64,000 nt of DNA from Sindora glabra (taxonomy: Eukaryota; Streptophyta; Magnoliopsida; Fabales; Fabaceae): assembly GCA_020226215.1 (NCBI GenBank), contig CM035232.1, forward strand, positions 54,755,220-54,819,219, read 5' to 3'. The notes beneath the pieces are model-generated. The model saw nothing but the letters and a program-made list of their open reading frames with translations, was not told the DNA's origin and searched no databases. This document shows, piece after piece, positions 1 through 12,703 of this stretch. The position numbers and the translations under genes are program-made. How positions within the stretch are numbered: position 1 is the first letter of the stretch; the number at the start of each line of letters is the position of its first letter.

Positions 1-1842
1 ATTTTCTGTCATCATGAAGGATACTTCCAACAATAGTATGCCAACTTTAAGTAAATTTTACTTATCAATGGAAAAAAAACCTTGCAATATGTGACGGTTC
101 TTAAAAATTATTGCAATCTTTTCAATGAAACGAATAACTTGAAACCAATTCTCTATCAAATATGTTGCAGTTATTTTACAAAATTTTGCATCTTATTCAT
201 CTATTTTTACAAATGTAACTTTTAAATTAGATTGGCATACATTTCAATATATAATGAAATTATTTGACTCACACAAGAAATAAATTTATGCAAGGAATTA
301 AACTTCTTATGAAGTAAATTCTTTTATTAATATTCTTGAAAGTACATAAAATTATTTAGTTGATATAAAAGAATTGACACTTTATGAGAATTAATTTTCT
401 GTATTTATTTTAATTTAATGCTAAATTTCTTAGGAAGTATTATTAAAATAGTTAATATGTTCTTCAAAATTATATCTTTTTTAATTATATTTCTAATTTC
501 TCCTTTTATCATAAATTTTTTAAATTGATAATTTTTATTTTTTAATATACCAAAGAAAAGTAAAATAGATTTATATAAAAAATTTAATGCCTCTTTTATG
601 TATATTTATTTTAAATTATCTTAATATAAGTCAAATAAATATAAATTACAGATCAGTTAAATAATTAGTATAAAAATAGATAATTCTATAAAATGTATAT
701 AAAATAGATAAGAAATAAATAATTTTTTAATTTTATAATTAAAAGTTAATGTGATAAATAATAAATATAATATATATAGTAAATATTAAAAAATTTAGAA
801 TTAAATCTTATTACTATAATAAAATTCATGATCATATTTGTAATTTGTATTCATGATATTATATCAAATTTTTATTTTATATATTTTTCATTTTTTATCA
901 TATAATTGGTAAAATAATTATATTTTATATAATTTATAATTATAGTTGAACAAATATATTTACATCTTATAATAAATTATTTATATTTACCATTAATAAA
1001 TATTTATTATAATTTTCAAATGCGATGATAAAAAGGTTAAAGTGATCATTATATAAATTAAGTAGGGGTAATTTTTTATTTTTTTCTATAGAAAACATTG
1101 GAAATACTTTTTATTGAAATGGGATGTTGATAAGTAATTTTCATAATTTGTGAAAAGTAAAATTTCTCAAAAATTTTATTTTCTTTATTTTGTTAATTAA
1201 TGAATAATCAAACAATTCAAAAAAATTTTATATCTCGGAAAGCTTTACTTCTCACACTATTTTTGTAAATCAAATAAAGTCAATATAATTACCATGCAAT
1301 AATACAATTTTGTGTAACAAAAATCTTCAAATGCACAAAAAGTTGCATATAATTATATTTATATTATAATATTTACAGTAAGAAGTTATTTGATTCTTCA
1401 AATTGAGAAAGTAAAAGGAGTCAATAAAATAAATAGGAGGAAAAGAAATAAGTAACCCATAATTAATTAGTCTGTTATGATGAAATAAGAAAGAGAATCA
1501 AATTTTTTCATAGCCTTTTTAGTATGGTTTATTCAAGGAGAATCAATCTAATTTTTTACTATAATTATTTTATTATTGTTTTAAAATTTATTTTATTATT
1601 ATTTTCATAATGGTTTACTATTATAATTACTTTAGATTTTTCTTAGTATAATAAATATTACTATTATTTTATTATTTATTACTAGTTCTTTTTACTTTAT
1701 TATTATTACCACAATAATAATAATCCGTTTTATTTATATATTATTAATAATAATGATAAGCTCAAAGCTTAGGAAAGGGGATGTATGATGGCATGTTAAT
1801 CATAAAAATGTTAGGCAGTAACTGTACACATATACCAGCCAC
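1..1842. other. AT-rich intergenic DNA, no gene recognised
   Basis: This stretch is almost entirely A/T with short poly-A, poly-T and TA/TTA runs. Every frame is closed at short intervals, and I see no domain signature or terminal inverted repeat. Around 1570-1750 it becomes a run of ATT/TTA-type simple sequence. It ends directly at the tRNA gene. Confidence 0.7.
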
Positions 1843-1914
1843 GGGTCCATAGCTCAGTGGAAGAGCAATTGACTGCAGATCAATAGGTCACCGGTTCGAA
1901 CCCGGTTGGGCCCT
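1843..1914 (+). tRNA. tRNA-Cys (anticodon GCA), nuclear type
   Basis: This 72-nt gene folds into a full cloverleaf. The acceptor arm GGGTCCA (1843-1849) pairs with TGGGCCC (1907-1913), allowing one T-G pair, and the discriminator base is T1914. The D arm is AGCTC/GAGC, and the TpsiC arm carries GGTTCGAACC, which is also the internal B box. The anticodon stem ATTGA/TCAAT encloses the loop CTGCAGA with anticodon GCA at 1875-1877. From memory it is very close to the usual plant nuclear tRNA-Cys and unlike the plastid gene. No intron is seen and no CCA is encoded, as expected for a eukaryote. The first run of five T on the sense strand, a possible Pol III terminator, is at 1957-1961, about 43 nt downstream, which is rather far. 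Confidence 0.95.
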
Positions 1915-1978
1915 ATCACCATGTAATAAAAGTCCATATCAAAGTTGCAAGTACTGTTTTTGCCGCAGCTCCATTCAA

Positions 1979-2247
1979 TGTAAATTCTTTTACCTTTTAA
2001 ACAATACTTAAAAATTGGAGTCCATGGGCAAGTCTAACCTGAAAAATCCTAAATTAATTTTGTATTTGATCTGATTGACTTGAAACTGGTCTAAGTAAAA
2101 GTAGCGATCTTTCAGTGTAAATTCTTTTACCTTTTAAACAATATTAAAAATTGGAGTCCACAGACAAGTCCAACCTAAAAAAATCCTAAATTAATTTTGT
2201 ATTCAATCTGATTAACTTGAAATTGGTTTAAGTAAAATTAGCGATCT
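1979..2247. repeat. Two-copy tandem repeat (~137-bp unit)
   Basis: Unit 1 is 1979-2115 and unit 2 is 2116-2247. Both begin TGTAAATTCTTTTACC and end near GTA(A)AA.TAGCGATCT. They differ by scattered substitutions and a few single-base indels. The repeat starts 65 bp after the tRNA gene. No coding potential is seen. Confidence 0.85.
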
Positions 2248-2261
2248 GATGATTAGTGGAT

Positions 2262-3555
<1,294 letters not shown>

Positions 3556-4699
3556 GAACTTTATTATTCATACATGATTTTGTAAGATCTGCATGTATCA
3601 AAATTTTATTTTATGAATTCAGTTTCTCTAAAGTGGGAGATATATTTTAAAAAATAAATTATAATATTATAATCCTTCATAATAAAATAAAATAAAATGA
3701 TAAATAATTATAAATTTAAAAATTATTTTTTAAAATTATTATTTATTAAATTCTGAATCCTTATTTTCTTATAAAAGATTATGATATTACACTATATACT
3801 TTACTTTTTAAAATACAAAATATGCTTTGAAAGAACTCAATTTCTATTTTATGATTTTAAAAATATTAAAAATTATAATTACTTTCCCTAATTTATAGGG
3901 GGAGCTCGGATATATGTTACGAGTACGCAAGTATTTCCGTCGTTTGGGGACTGACATATATTTCATTTTAATTTATTTATTGCATTCCTTACTGAGTTGA
4001 AAAATGAAAAAAATAGATATTTTAGTTCTTGTAATTTTACTAAATATATAATTTTATACTTACAATTTTAATTTATGCCTTAAATTCTAGAATGTCAAAT
4101 AATTTATAATTGACTTATTTTTCTTAATTATTATTAAATCTAACAAATGAAATTTTATATACTAATTAAATTTTATAAGCTTACATTTTATTTGGTCATC
4201 AATATTCATTTATTCTTATCAAATTATGCCCACCAAAAGATGTTTAAAGCACATTTAATTTAATAAATTATCAATTTTGAAACTCACCTTTGTGAAAGCA
4301 AGACGAACATCCATTCTACAAGCGCCGTTCCACTTCTCACTAAAATGAGTTTAAAACATATTTAATTCCAATAAATAAATTTTAAAATTTAAGTACTCAT
4401 ATACACTAATTCAACGTAATTCTCATTATGTAATTTTAGGTTGGGATTAGATTTATTTTAAATTTTAATATAAATAAATGAATTTAAATTACTAAAACAA
4501 ACTAAAATGATAGCACATAAAATTTCATTACACATAAAATGATATTTAAAATTTTGTTAATCATATTTACCGTTGATTAAGAGGGGCAAATGATTTTTCC
4601 ATGATAACTATATGCCACTTCCACGAAAGTTTGGTTCAAAGGATAAAAATATCCTTAAAAGAGTTAGACTTAAATATAGGAAATATTATTGTGTTGTGG
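3556..4699. other. AT-rich intergenic DNA, nothing recognised
   Basis: No gene is seen. A slightly less AT-rich patch at about 3898-3955 and another at 4290-4345 stand out from the background, but neither has an open frame of useful length or a match that I recognise. Confidence 0.6.
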
Positions 4700-4905
4700 T
4701 GGAAGAACCCAATTGCCTTAAATTATGAGATTTATGAATAAAGTTATGAAATGTTATAGAAAAGTTAGGACATCTTATGAAGAAGCTATGAGTTTTATAT
4801 GAATAATTGTACATATTATTCATATAAAGCTCAAAATTTTTTCACAAAAACTTATAACTTTATCTACAAAGCTTTCAACTAAGGTAAATTTGCCTCTAGG
4901 GCATA
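4700..4905. repeat. Imperfect hairpin, MITE-like
   Basis: The stretch folds on itself. The core near 4792-4833 pairs TTATATGAATAAT with ATTATTCATATAA around a TGTAC loop. Outward, the left arm (AATAAAGTTATGA, GCCTTAAATT) matches the reverse complement of the right arm (ATAACTTTATCTACA, CTAAGGTAAATTTGCC). Arms are roughly 90 bp with mismatches. The outer ends and any target duplication are unclear, so the element class is not assigned. Confidence 0.5.
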
Positions 4906-5032
4906 ATAGACTTGACCCTTAAATAAATGAAAAAATAGTAGGGTTTTTATATGTTGTGCATTTCTACAAGCATATGCATAATATCAACACATGCTTCCTT
5001 GTGAGCGTGATAAACAAAAAGAACTCTAGTAT

Positions 5033-7240
5033 TTTTTTTAATAAGACTTCAACACATTACTATAATGTTGCCCTGTGGATTCAAAAGTCTACATCCATTG
5101 ATTTATGCAATACTACATAAGCTAAATAAAATCTAACAATTTTAAATTACTTATGTATGATAAGTTAGTGTATTTTGTATTCCCTGAATGGAAAGAGGGA
5201 AAAGCCCTAAGCTAAGATACAAAACTAGTAGCCTTTATTTTAGCTTGAGAAAGGTGACAAAATTCAGTAGGAATTGATTTGAGGTACCTAACTTTAATGC
5301 ATGTTTTGTTAGGCTATTTGCCACCCTATTTTGTTCATGATACACTTAGGAAAATTTCACCTCCCACTCCAAAGCTATAACATCAATAATCTTTATCAAT
5401 GACTGATACATGGATGAGTCATGGATCAACCTTTCTCCTCCAATTCAATTTCATTCGCTTAATTTTTCTTTACAATTACTCTTTTAGAGTTTAAGTTCTA
5501 AACCAAATTAAGCCTTCTAAAAATAACTTGCGAGAGTCACAACATTAATGTTCCTTCATGAAGATAGACTTGTTTCTATTATACCAAAAAATCCAACATG
5601 CAAATATGAAAATTATCTTCCAATTGCATTGCTTGTTCCTTCATAAATCGTTGTTGAAATTTAGTTTGCACTATTTTTTTAAAGAACAATTAAAAAATTT
5701 TTATCAATGAAAAGGTTGGATTAACCTCAACCAGTTATTTAAAATCGTTGAATAGTTCCTTATGACATGAAGCCATGTTTGAACAACACTTGACGTCCTT
5801 GGCAAATAATGTTACAATTTGTCAATATCATCTCTACTTGATGGGAATATGTAAGAAGCTTATCTTGAGCTAGTAGCCATAAGAATGTTTTCACCCTCTC
5901 AAGTGCTTACCATTTCCAAATAGCTTTCCATTTATAACTCCTACTTTTGTTTGAACTATACAATAGCATGTCACAAGTCAATTTAATTGAGAAATCCTTA
6001 TCTACAAATGTTGTCCACTTGGCCATGTCTTTCCCTTCAACCTTACCTATGGATATAGCCTCCATCATTTATGGCCAAACCTTCCATATAGCTCTCCACA
6101 AATTAAAAGCTCCTTGCTTATCATTAATTATAGAAGTTGTTATATCTCTAAATCCATATTTGTTTCTAATTACTCTAGCCTAAAAAGAGTTTTTCTCTTT
6201 AAGTAGATTAAAAGTAACTTTCATTAGTGATGCTTTATTGTTAAACTACATCTTTCTTAATCCTAACCCATCATTATTCTTTTTTGTACACATTTGATCC
6301 CGATCCACTAAATGAGGCTTTTTGGTCCCACAATGAGATCCTTATAAGAATTCCTAAATAATTCAGTCCATTTCTTCACAAATAATAGTTAGGATGAGTG
6401 TTGTTGTTTGCATTAAGCAAACAAGTATACTTGCAAGGAAAGCTTTAGCTAGGGTTAGTTGAACAACTAAAGATAGCATCTTGGCACTCTAAAAAGATAT
6501 ATGTTTTTGCCTTCAATATCCTTTAGTGATGAAGAGGTACTCCAGTATATTTTCCTAGGTCAACTATTAATTGAAAGCCCAGCTCCTCACTTAATTATTG
6601 AGCTCTAATATGATTCATATTTGAGAAAAGATATGTGTTTTTGATTGCTCACCGTAATTATGCCTTGATGCAAAACAAAAGACAATGAGGCACCTCTTTA
6701 TTATAATCGCTTATTCTAAAAAAGCTTCAAAAAATAAAATTAGATTGCCTATGAAAAATATGTGTAAGATCAGAGCTCTTCTTCTACTATCCTCCTCTGA
6801 TAAGTTTTATAGGGTTCCACCCTCCCACTTGTAAAGTGTAATTGTAATGAGTTGGTTTTTCAATACATAAAACAAATAGATGTGAATTAGAAAGGTTACC
6901 CTTTTTTATTCCTCTTATAAGAGAGAAGTAACTTGATTATTATTCATTCCATAGAACTTGCATCGAGCAATTTGATATATAAGCCAAAATGAGAGAAACC
7001 ATATTTTCAAGAATTTTAATGCCCTTAAATTAACTTTAATAACCATCCACCTCATCTTACCTTTTCTCTTTTTCATAGATTGGATTGTCTTTTAGGGCAC
7101 AATAATATTATCTAAGCTATGTGACCGATGTCTCTTTGGTATAAAATTACACTAGTTTGGAGAAATTAAATATCCTAGATGATGTTTTAATTTATTAGTT
7201 ATGATTTTTGTGATAATTTTAAAAATCACATTACAAATAA
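5033..7240 (-). mobile_element. LINE (L1-like) non-LTR retrotransposon, 5'-truncated, dead
   Basis: Reading the minus strand from 7240 downward gives ORF2-type reverse transcriptase with many stops and frameshifts. It opens with an ICNVIFKIITK segment (about 7238-7200) and then IPKRH (about 7140-7120). The catalytic box is at 6755-6744, followed by a GFQLIVDLGKY-type segment (about 6580-6545). Near 5915-5800 is the zinc-binding zf-RVT region (ERVKTFLWLLAQDKLL). At 5340-5270 there is an RNase H tail (YHEQNRVANSLTKHA). The family catalytic FADD box reads FIGN here, so it cannot be active. The endonuclease half is missing, which is the usual 5' truncation of LINEs. A T-run at 5033-5041 may be the remnant of the poly-A tail on the minus strand. 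Confidence 0.85.
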
Positions 7241-8087
7241 TTTTTATTGTTTTAATTCTATAAGATTTTATGGATTTAATTTAAAACATATGTAAAACAA
7301 AAAGAATTAAATTTATGTGTGTAATTTTGCATATGTTGCATCTCTTTTAAATTAGCTAATTATTAAAGTTAATTTAGATTAATTTTTATTAAATTATCTT
7401 ATTTATCTATTTTAATTATTATTTTAAAAATTATTTATTTTAATTTTTGTATGTAAAATATTGATTTTAAAATGTTATTTTTATTTATTTGATTATGAAT
7501 AAAAGTTTATGTTCTTAATTAAGAAATAAAAAATATGTTTGCATAAGTTTTTATTTTTTGTTTTTTAAAAAATAGTTTTTAAAATAGTCTTCAAAATAAT
7601 TTTCAAAAACAAAATAAGATTAAAAACTTATTTGGGAATTGATTTCAAATTTTGACAGTTTTTTTTTTCCTCTTCCATCAACTCCATCTTCTATCCTCTA
7701 AGAAGATCCTAAGTTTATACCCACATAAAGAAAACCCATTTTTGTGCAAATGGCTATGAATTTCAAATTTGTTACGAAGGTAAGGAGAAACACGTCGATT
7801 TTGCGGTTGGCTTATATTTATATATATATATGCGCGCGCGCCCAAATATTTGATTTTGACAAAATAGTAATATAAGTTGTATTCTTGATCAATGTGGTGT
7901 TTGAAATAGTGAGTCATTAGAAGACAAGAAAATACTAGCTTCATTGATTTTAGGTAAGCTACCCACAAAAGAAAAAAAAAAATGGAAGATAACTCCTCTG
8001 TATGAGCATTAAGCATATGGCAATTGGAGGTCTGGTGGCACAAGATTGGCACGGCAAGAAGTTAAAGATGGAGTTGAATGAGAGAAC
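7241..8087. other. Intergenic / putative upstream region of the 8088 exon
   Basis: The left part is AT-rich and featureless. From about 7670 the base composition becomes more balanced towards the exon at 8088. A TATATATA stretch merges into a GC tract at 7819-7841. No transcription start can be fixed from sequence alone. Confidence 0.45.
7819..7841. repeat. Alternating (TA)n(GC)n tract
   Basis: Twenty-three bases alternate strictly between pyrimidine and purine: a TA run and then a GC run. It lies about 250 bp upstream of the ATG at 8088. Alternating GC of this kind is known to favour Z-DNA. Any role here is inference. Confidence 0.9.
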
Positions 8088-8291
8088 ATGGCGGGAGGAA
8101 GACGGTTCAGGAAAATTTGGAGACACGCCTTCTACGGCAGTATCCACCATAAAAGCCGAAGCCAAACTTCCTTCATTTCCTCTGCACTTCTTTCTCTTTC
8201 TAACTCCAAGCTCCTTTCTGATCTCACTATCATCGGCGCCTGTTCCGGCATTTCCACCTCCGGCCGCCTTCTTGGACCTGCTACTCCGAAG
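8088..8291 (+). CDS. Putative first exon of an unidentified gene (possible organelle-targeted protein)
   Basis: The ATG at 8088 sits in a good plant context (GAACATGG) and opens 68 codons. These end at AAG followed by the consensus 5' splice site GTGAGT at 8292, leaving phase 0. The composition is clearly less AT-rich than the surroundings, as expected for an exon. The peptide starts MAGGRRFRKIW, is rich in Arg, Ser and hydrophobics, and has no acidic residue in about the first 45. That fits a mitochondrial presequence. I do not recognise the protein. An overlapping longer frame from 8002 runs through the donor site and looks like a shadow. Later exons are not identified with confidence. Because the downstream region is full of TE insertions, the gene may be broken or may continue after large introns. 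Confidence 0.5.
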
Positions 8292-8351
8292 GTGAGTTCC
8301 CCTTATTCCTTCTTGCCCTCGATTTCATTATTCTGATTTGGAAAGGGGATC

Positions 8352-8376
8352 AGATAACCCTAACCCTGGGTTATCT
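8352..8376. repeat. Perfect 9-bp inverted repeat with telomere-like loop
   Basis: AGATAACCC (8352-8360) and GGGTTATCT (8368-8376) flank the 7-base loop TAACCCT, so the left arm and loop read like 1.5 plant-related telomeric units. It lies 60 bp into the putative first intron. Confidence 0.8.
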
Positions 8377-11196
8377 AGATTTATTAGAGAACAACTATTT
8401 CCTTATTTCACACTAGCTCCCTCTGAGTTTTCCCTTTTTCAGTTGCAAATTATTGTTGTTTATTTCCTTCTAAATAATAGTGTTACTTGAGTGTGATTTG
8501 GATGAGCCATTGTATGATTTTATCACTATTGACGCATGCTCTGAACTTTTCACCTGTGATTATCGCTGGCTTCTTCCTTTTTTATCTGGTTTGATTTCCC
8601 TGTTTCACCTTCTATTTATGCTTGGTTGTTCGCTCTAAACAAAATTGCATCTGAGCTTTTACTGATTAATTACTAAATCCTGTTCTAAGCTATTTTACCG
8701 ATTTGATTTTGTGGGACTCATATTCGCTCTACCGCGCAAGGAAATTGGATTCGCTCAAGGTTCTCCTTTTATTTCAGTGTTCTATTTCATCTTTGTTTTT
8801 TCAGTTGACGTTGCTTTAATTTACATCACAATGCAAAGTGGATTTCTTTTATTCATCTGGTCATTGCTCAGGATTAAAATCTTCTGGTATTGCTATTTGG
8901 TGTTTGGTTAATTCTCTATTCTAAACATATACAATTTGTTTATGATGAGCATACTTTTTCCCTGCGTATTTCATGCTGAAATATTTGTTATTGTAGATTC
9001 TATATCACTTTCAATAACTTAAAATAATCTCTCTGTCTTTTTCCTGCATGTAAATTGGCTAGCTTATTTTCTGTTTCTTTTACTTGTGCATGTTAGATTA
9101 ATTTGGTAGGAATAGACTGCTTTTATGATGACAATCTTGCAATATCTATCAATATTGAAGGTGCTGAAATCATGACAAAAAAATATGTTTATGCTTTCGA
9201 CAATGTTAGTCATATTTCCCAATCTGTTTTGGTCGATGCATTATAGTAGTAAGAATTCTGGTTTTTGTCAGCGTCTTCTGTAATACTGTAAAAAGAGTAT
9301 TCTGTTGGTACAATGCAGAATATATGAGGGGATTATGTGACTGATGTATGCAAGTTGTACCCAAAACCTGACTTGTGGCATCGTTGTCAAATCTTATATT
9401 CTTTCATTTGCATATAATAGTCTCTTGAGTTGAAATGTGAGAATCTGAGTTGTTTAAGACAAGATCACTGTTTGGTCAAATGAATTTATGTAATTTACAT
9501 GTGTTTGCATTTGGTCGCGGATGGCACAAGGATATTACCATGCCTTATTGTTTTTGTAGATCACTTGCGTATTTTGCTAACTTGTGTTTATTTATAGATC
9601 TCTTATATTGATGATTTTGGCCTAAACTCTTGCATGTCCAAGATTAATGGGGTTGCTAACATCATTGCAATTAAGGCACCTTCAGAACAAGGTGGTGAAA
9701 GACATTCCCTTTTTTTTTTTTAATAAATAAATTAGTGACATCTTGAAGATCTGAGAATTATTAGACCTGCCTTTCTTGATAAGTGAAGAAGAAGATTGAC
9801 AAACATCAGAAAGCATAGTATTATACATGCAGAGTTATGTTGTCTACTGTGCTTTCTTAGATTTATTTATCTTTACAAATGTCACGCCTTGATTTGAGGA
9901 AACAATATATATAGAATCACTTGCTGCCTCCTGATGTAAAGAAAATTTTCCACATCCTCTATATTCTTGAAACATTTGATCATGCTCTTATGGATGTGGA
10001 GTTGAATTTTTCTTTTGCTTTTGAACCATGATTTACCTAATCAATGAAAAAAAAAATGTTGTACTTCAGCTGGAGTGAAACATTGTTATTGTTGTGAGGT
10101 TCTTTATTTGAGTACATAGTTTCCCTTTTTATGGATCATTTTACTTATTTTGCTTCTTACTGCCCCTTTCAGTTTTAGCACTTGTGGCAGAATTTTAGCT
10201 TTCTTAGAAGGCTGTTAGCAATGCTGAATGCCATTTATTTTTTGGGTGTGCTCTTATGATCCTGGTGTGTAGTGTATATTTTGCTGCAAAGTGGATTTGT
10301 GCATTTTTCTAAAAAATTTAGTTATGACCCATAAGTGCCTCTTTGTAAATTTTAATTGCTATTGTGAAATGTGTGAAAATAATATGGTAAATTTAGATAA
10401 GTCACGATGTTATGTATTCCAAGATGGGAACTTCTTTTTGGGGATTATCTTCTTGATTGTCTCAAAAAATGTTCATGTCACAGGAGCAGAGAAAGAGTCT
10501 AAATTTCATGTATTGTTTGATGGTTGGACTAACACAATCACAAGACAGGGTATGATCATATATAGTTCAGATATGTTACGATCTATTCTAGCTGTGAAGT
10601 CAACTAGCTTTAAAATGGTCATAAATCTAACCTAGCCAGCCTTAGAGTGGGCATGTGGTCCTGGAAGTGTGGATTGTACTGCAATCCATCCTAGCCAGTC
10701 TTGTCTTGAACCAGATAGCAGAGTCTTTTATTCATCTTATGCTTTCAATAGTTATTACTAGCCAAATGGGGCTTTAGACGTTGCTTTTAATTTTAAAGGA
10801 ACGACAGTAATAGTTAACAAGGATCCAAGTACGGTTCATTACTATTCATTACCATTTCGTCTATTGTCTAGTTTTTTGCACATGCTATCTTTCCTGGAAT
10901 ATACAAGTCCCATTCCTATACGTGACGAAACCATATTAGTAGAAGAAATTAGTAATTCTCATAGAAGATTTGTGCTTTATGCATCCTGTTAGAAGGCAGT
11001 GAACAAAGTTGTTTGGTATTATTGTTTGTCATGATACTGCAATTAGATTTGTTAACAAAATTATCCATGTCGCCAGTATTTGTTCATTGAATTGTCTGTG
11101 TTGCAAAGCTGCATTTTGTTTTAAATATATATATCTCTGTATTATTTTAAATATAAGGAGAAACTTAAGTGAAGTTCCACAGATGTTTGCTGTAAA

Positions 11197-11634
11197 GTTC
11201 CCAATCATAATTTTATGGGTAGTTAGTTCTCAATTGATCAAGTAACTAATTAATAATTATATTTTTTTGGGCTATAATTGTTAGTGGTAAGTTGGAAAAG
11301 CAATATACATGCAAATTATGTTTGAGATCTTCACAACAAACACCTATGAAACTTCACCTAAGTTTTCTCCATCAAATAATTTTTTTATTGGTACACCTCT
11401 TCACCTTTCAAAAAAGAATTCAAGACTTGAGTAAGTTCCCAATCATAATTTTATGGGTATTTAGTTCTCAATTGATTGAGTAACTAATTAATAATTATAA
11501 TTTTTTGGCTATAATCATTAGTGATGAGTTGGAAAAGCAATACACATGCAAATTATGATTGAGAGCTTCACAACAAATATCTTTTTATTGGTACACCTCC
11601 CCACCTTCCAAAAAAGAATTCAAGACTTGAGTAA
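11197..11634. repeat. Tandem duplication, 238-bp and ~200-bp copies
   Basis: Copy 1 (11197-11434) and copy 2 (11435-11634) both begin GTTCCCAATCATAATTTTAT and end TTCAAGACTTGAGTAA. Copy 2 lacks about 36 bp that copy 1 carries near 11347-11385. Identity is high otherwise. Copy 2 ends about 30 bp before the PDI-like exon remnant, so the unit may include the 3' end of a preceding exon of that gene (reading FQKRIQDLS). That is only suggestive. Confidence 0.85.
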
Positions 11635-11665
11635 TTTGATTCTTATTTACTATTATCTGTGGCAG

Positions 11666-11927
11666 CTGATTTTTATACATGTGGAAATGGATAATGAAGA
11701 TGCTGGAAAGCTTCTTTTGAATTATTTTGGTTCACCCAAAATGACCCCAAAGTAATATTTTCTTCTGATTCTTCTCTTGTGATTTTACGTATGCAGCCAA
11801 TTGCATTCTTTATTCAAACTTGAATAAATTTACATGACCAATGAAATTTTCGCTTTAGGTACTTGCATACACCAGGAGCATTGACAGAGAGAAATTTCTT
11901 AGAAAGGTGACTGTTAATGAAATTAAG
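11666..11927 (+). pseudogene. Protein disulfide isomerase-like (PDIL1-3/1-4 type) gene fragment, two exon remnants
   Basis: Exon remnant 1 (11666-11752) follows a good acceptor (CTGTGGCAG) and encodes 29 residues starting LIFIHVEMDNEDAGK and containing NYFG. Exon remnant 2 (11859-11927, after CGCTTTAG, before AAG|GTACTA) encodes 23 residues starting VLAYT and ending NEIK. Together they match the thioredoxin-like b' domain of plant PDI-like 1-3/1-4 proteins, which are ER lumenal thiol-disulfide oxidoreductases and chaperones. The junction is broken. Remnant 1 ends at CCAAAG|TAATATT, where a donor AAG|GTAATATT would be expected, so one G seems lost and the reading frames no longer join. The catalytic a and a' domains (CGHC boxes) are not found nearby. 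This is therefore probably a relic, although a highly diverged gene cannot be excluded. Confidence 0.6.
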
Positions 11928-12703
11928 GTACTAATCTTTCCTTTCGTCCCTCTATCTTCCTATTCCCTTATCCCGGCTTGTGTTCATCCCACTTACCACT
12001 TCACGTTTTGGTATGTGAGTGAATATGGTCTCTCTTGTCATTGCAAGGTGGACATGTGATTTTGACTGAAGATGTTGGATGTTTATCATATATTAGGCAT
12101 TTGGAGAAGCTTTCCTCAATAAGAAGCTAAACTTTTTTCAAATCAGATCTAGTTCCTGAAAGTAGCCTCTTGTTCGGCAAGATTAAAAACAAGATTTCAT
12201 TTTATTTTTAAATGGATTTTTTTGAAAAAATGGTATTTGACTTTAAATAAAAAAAATTTCATCTCATTTATAATTTTTATTTTAATTACATTTGTGCTAT
12301 TATGAAATTCATTCAATTTAGCATGGATTTTAGTAGAATTCATTTTATTTGGCCAAAAAATAAATTTTATATAAAAGTTTTACCTTCTTTTTAGTATTAT
12401 ATTTATCATAACACTATCAAAGTCTACTTTTTTTTACTAAATTTTATATATTTTTCAATGCATTCTAAATAAAATAATTGATTTACAAATGAATTGAAAT
12501 TATTATTTTTGATAAAGTTTCCAAACAATAGAGTTTATTGTAAATGAATTGAAATTATTTCTATGAAAATGAAATGAAATCAATTTAAAAAAAAATTATA
12601 TGCTAAATGAAGCATAAGTTACTTTATTTTCCCATTTGATTGGATTTTTCCTTGTTCCTTGTCTAACATTTGTATCTCATGTTGTTGATAAAATGATGAT
12701 GTT

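Larger units (their letters stand above)
8292..11665 (+). other. Probable intron or decayed gene region
   Basis: Base composition (T-rich, TTTTCT tracts) is typical of plant intron DNA. Two short stretches read like exons on the plus strand but are not proved. One, 9598-9691, has TTTATAG before it and AG|GTGGTG after it. The other, near 10485-10553, has CATGTCACAG before it and AGG|GTATGA after it. Neither matched a protein I know well enough to name. The tandem duplication at 11197-11634 lies inside. Confidence 0.35.

Noticed and set aside
8002..8295. Longer open frame (97 codons) overlapping the 8088 exon
   Set aside because: It reads through a strong GTGAGT donor, is in another frame and lacks exon-like features. 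The 8088 frame ends exactly at the donor.
9598..9691. Exon-like block with an IAIKAP stretch that faintly recalls the E2F marked box
   Set aside because: The similarity covers too few residues and nothing before or after supports an E2F gene.
10291..10635. 114-codon plus-strand frame with FHVLFDGWTNT, a phrase slightly like hAT transposases
   Set aside because: No other hAT transposase motif is nearby, and most of the frame is low-complexity intron-like sequence.
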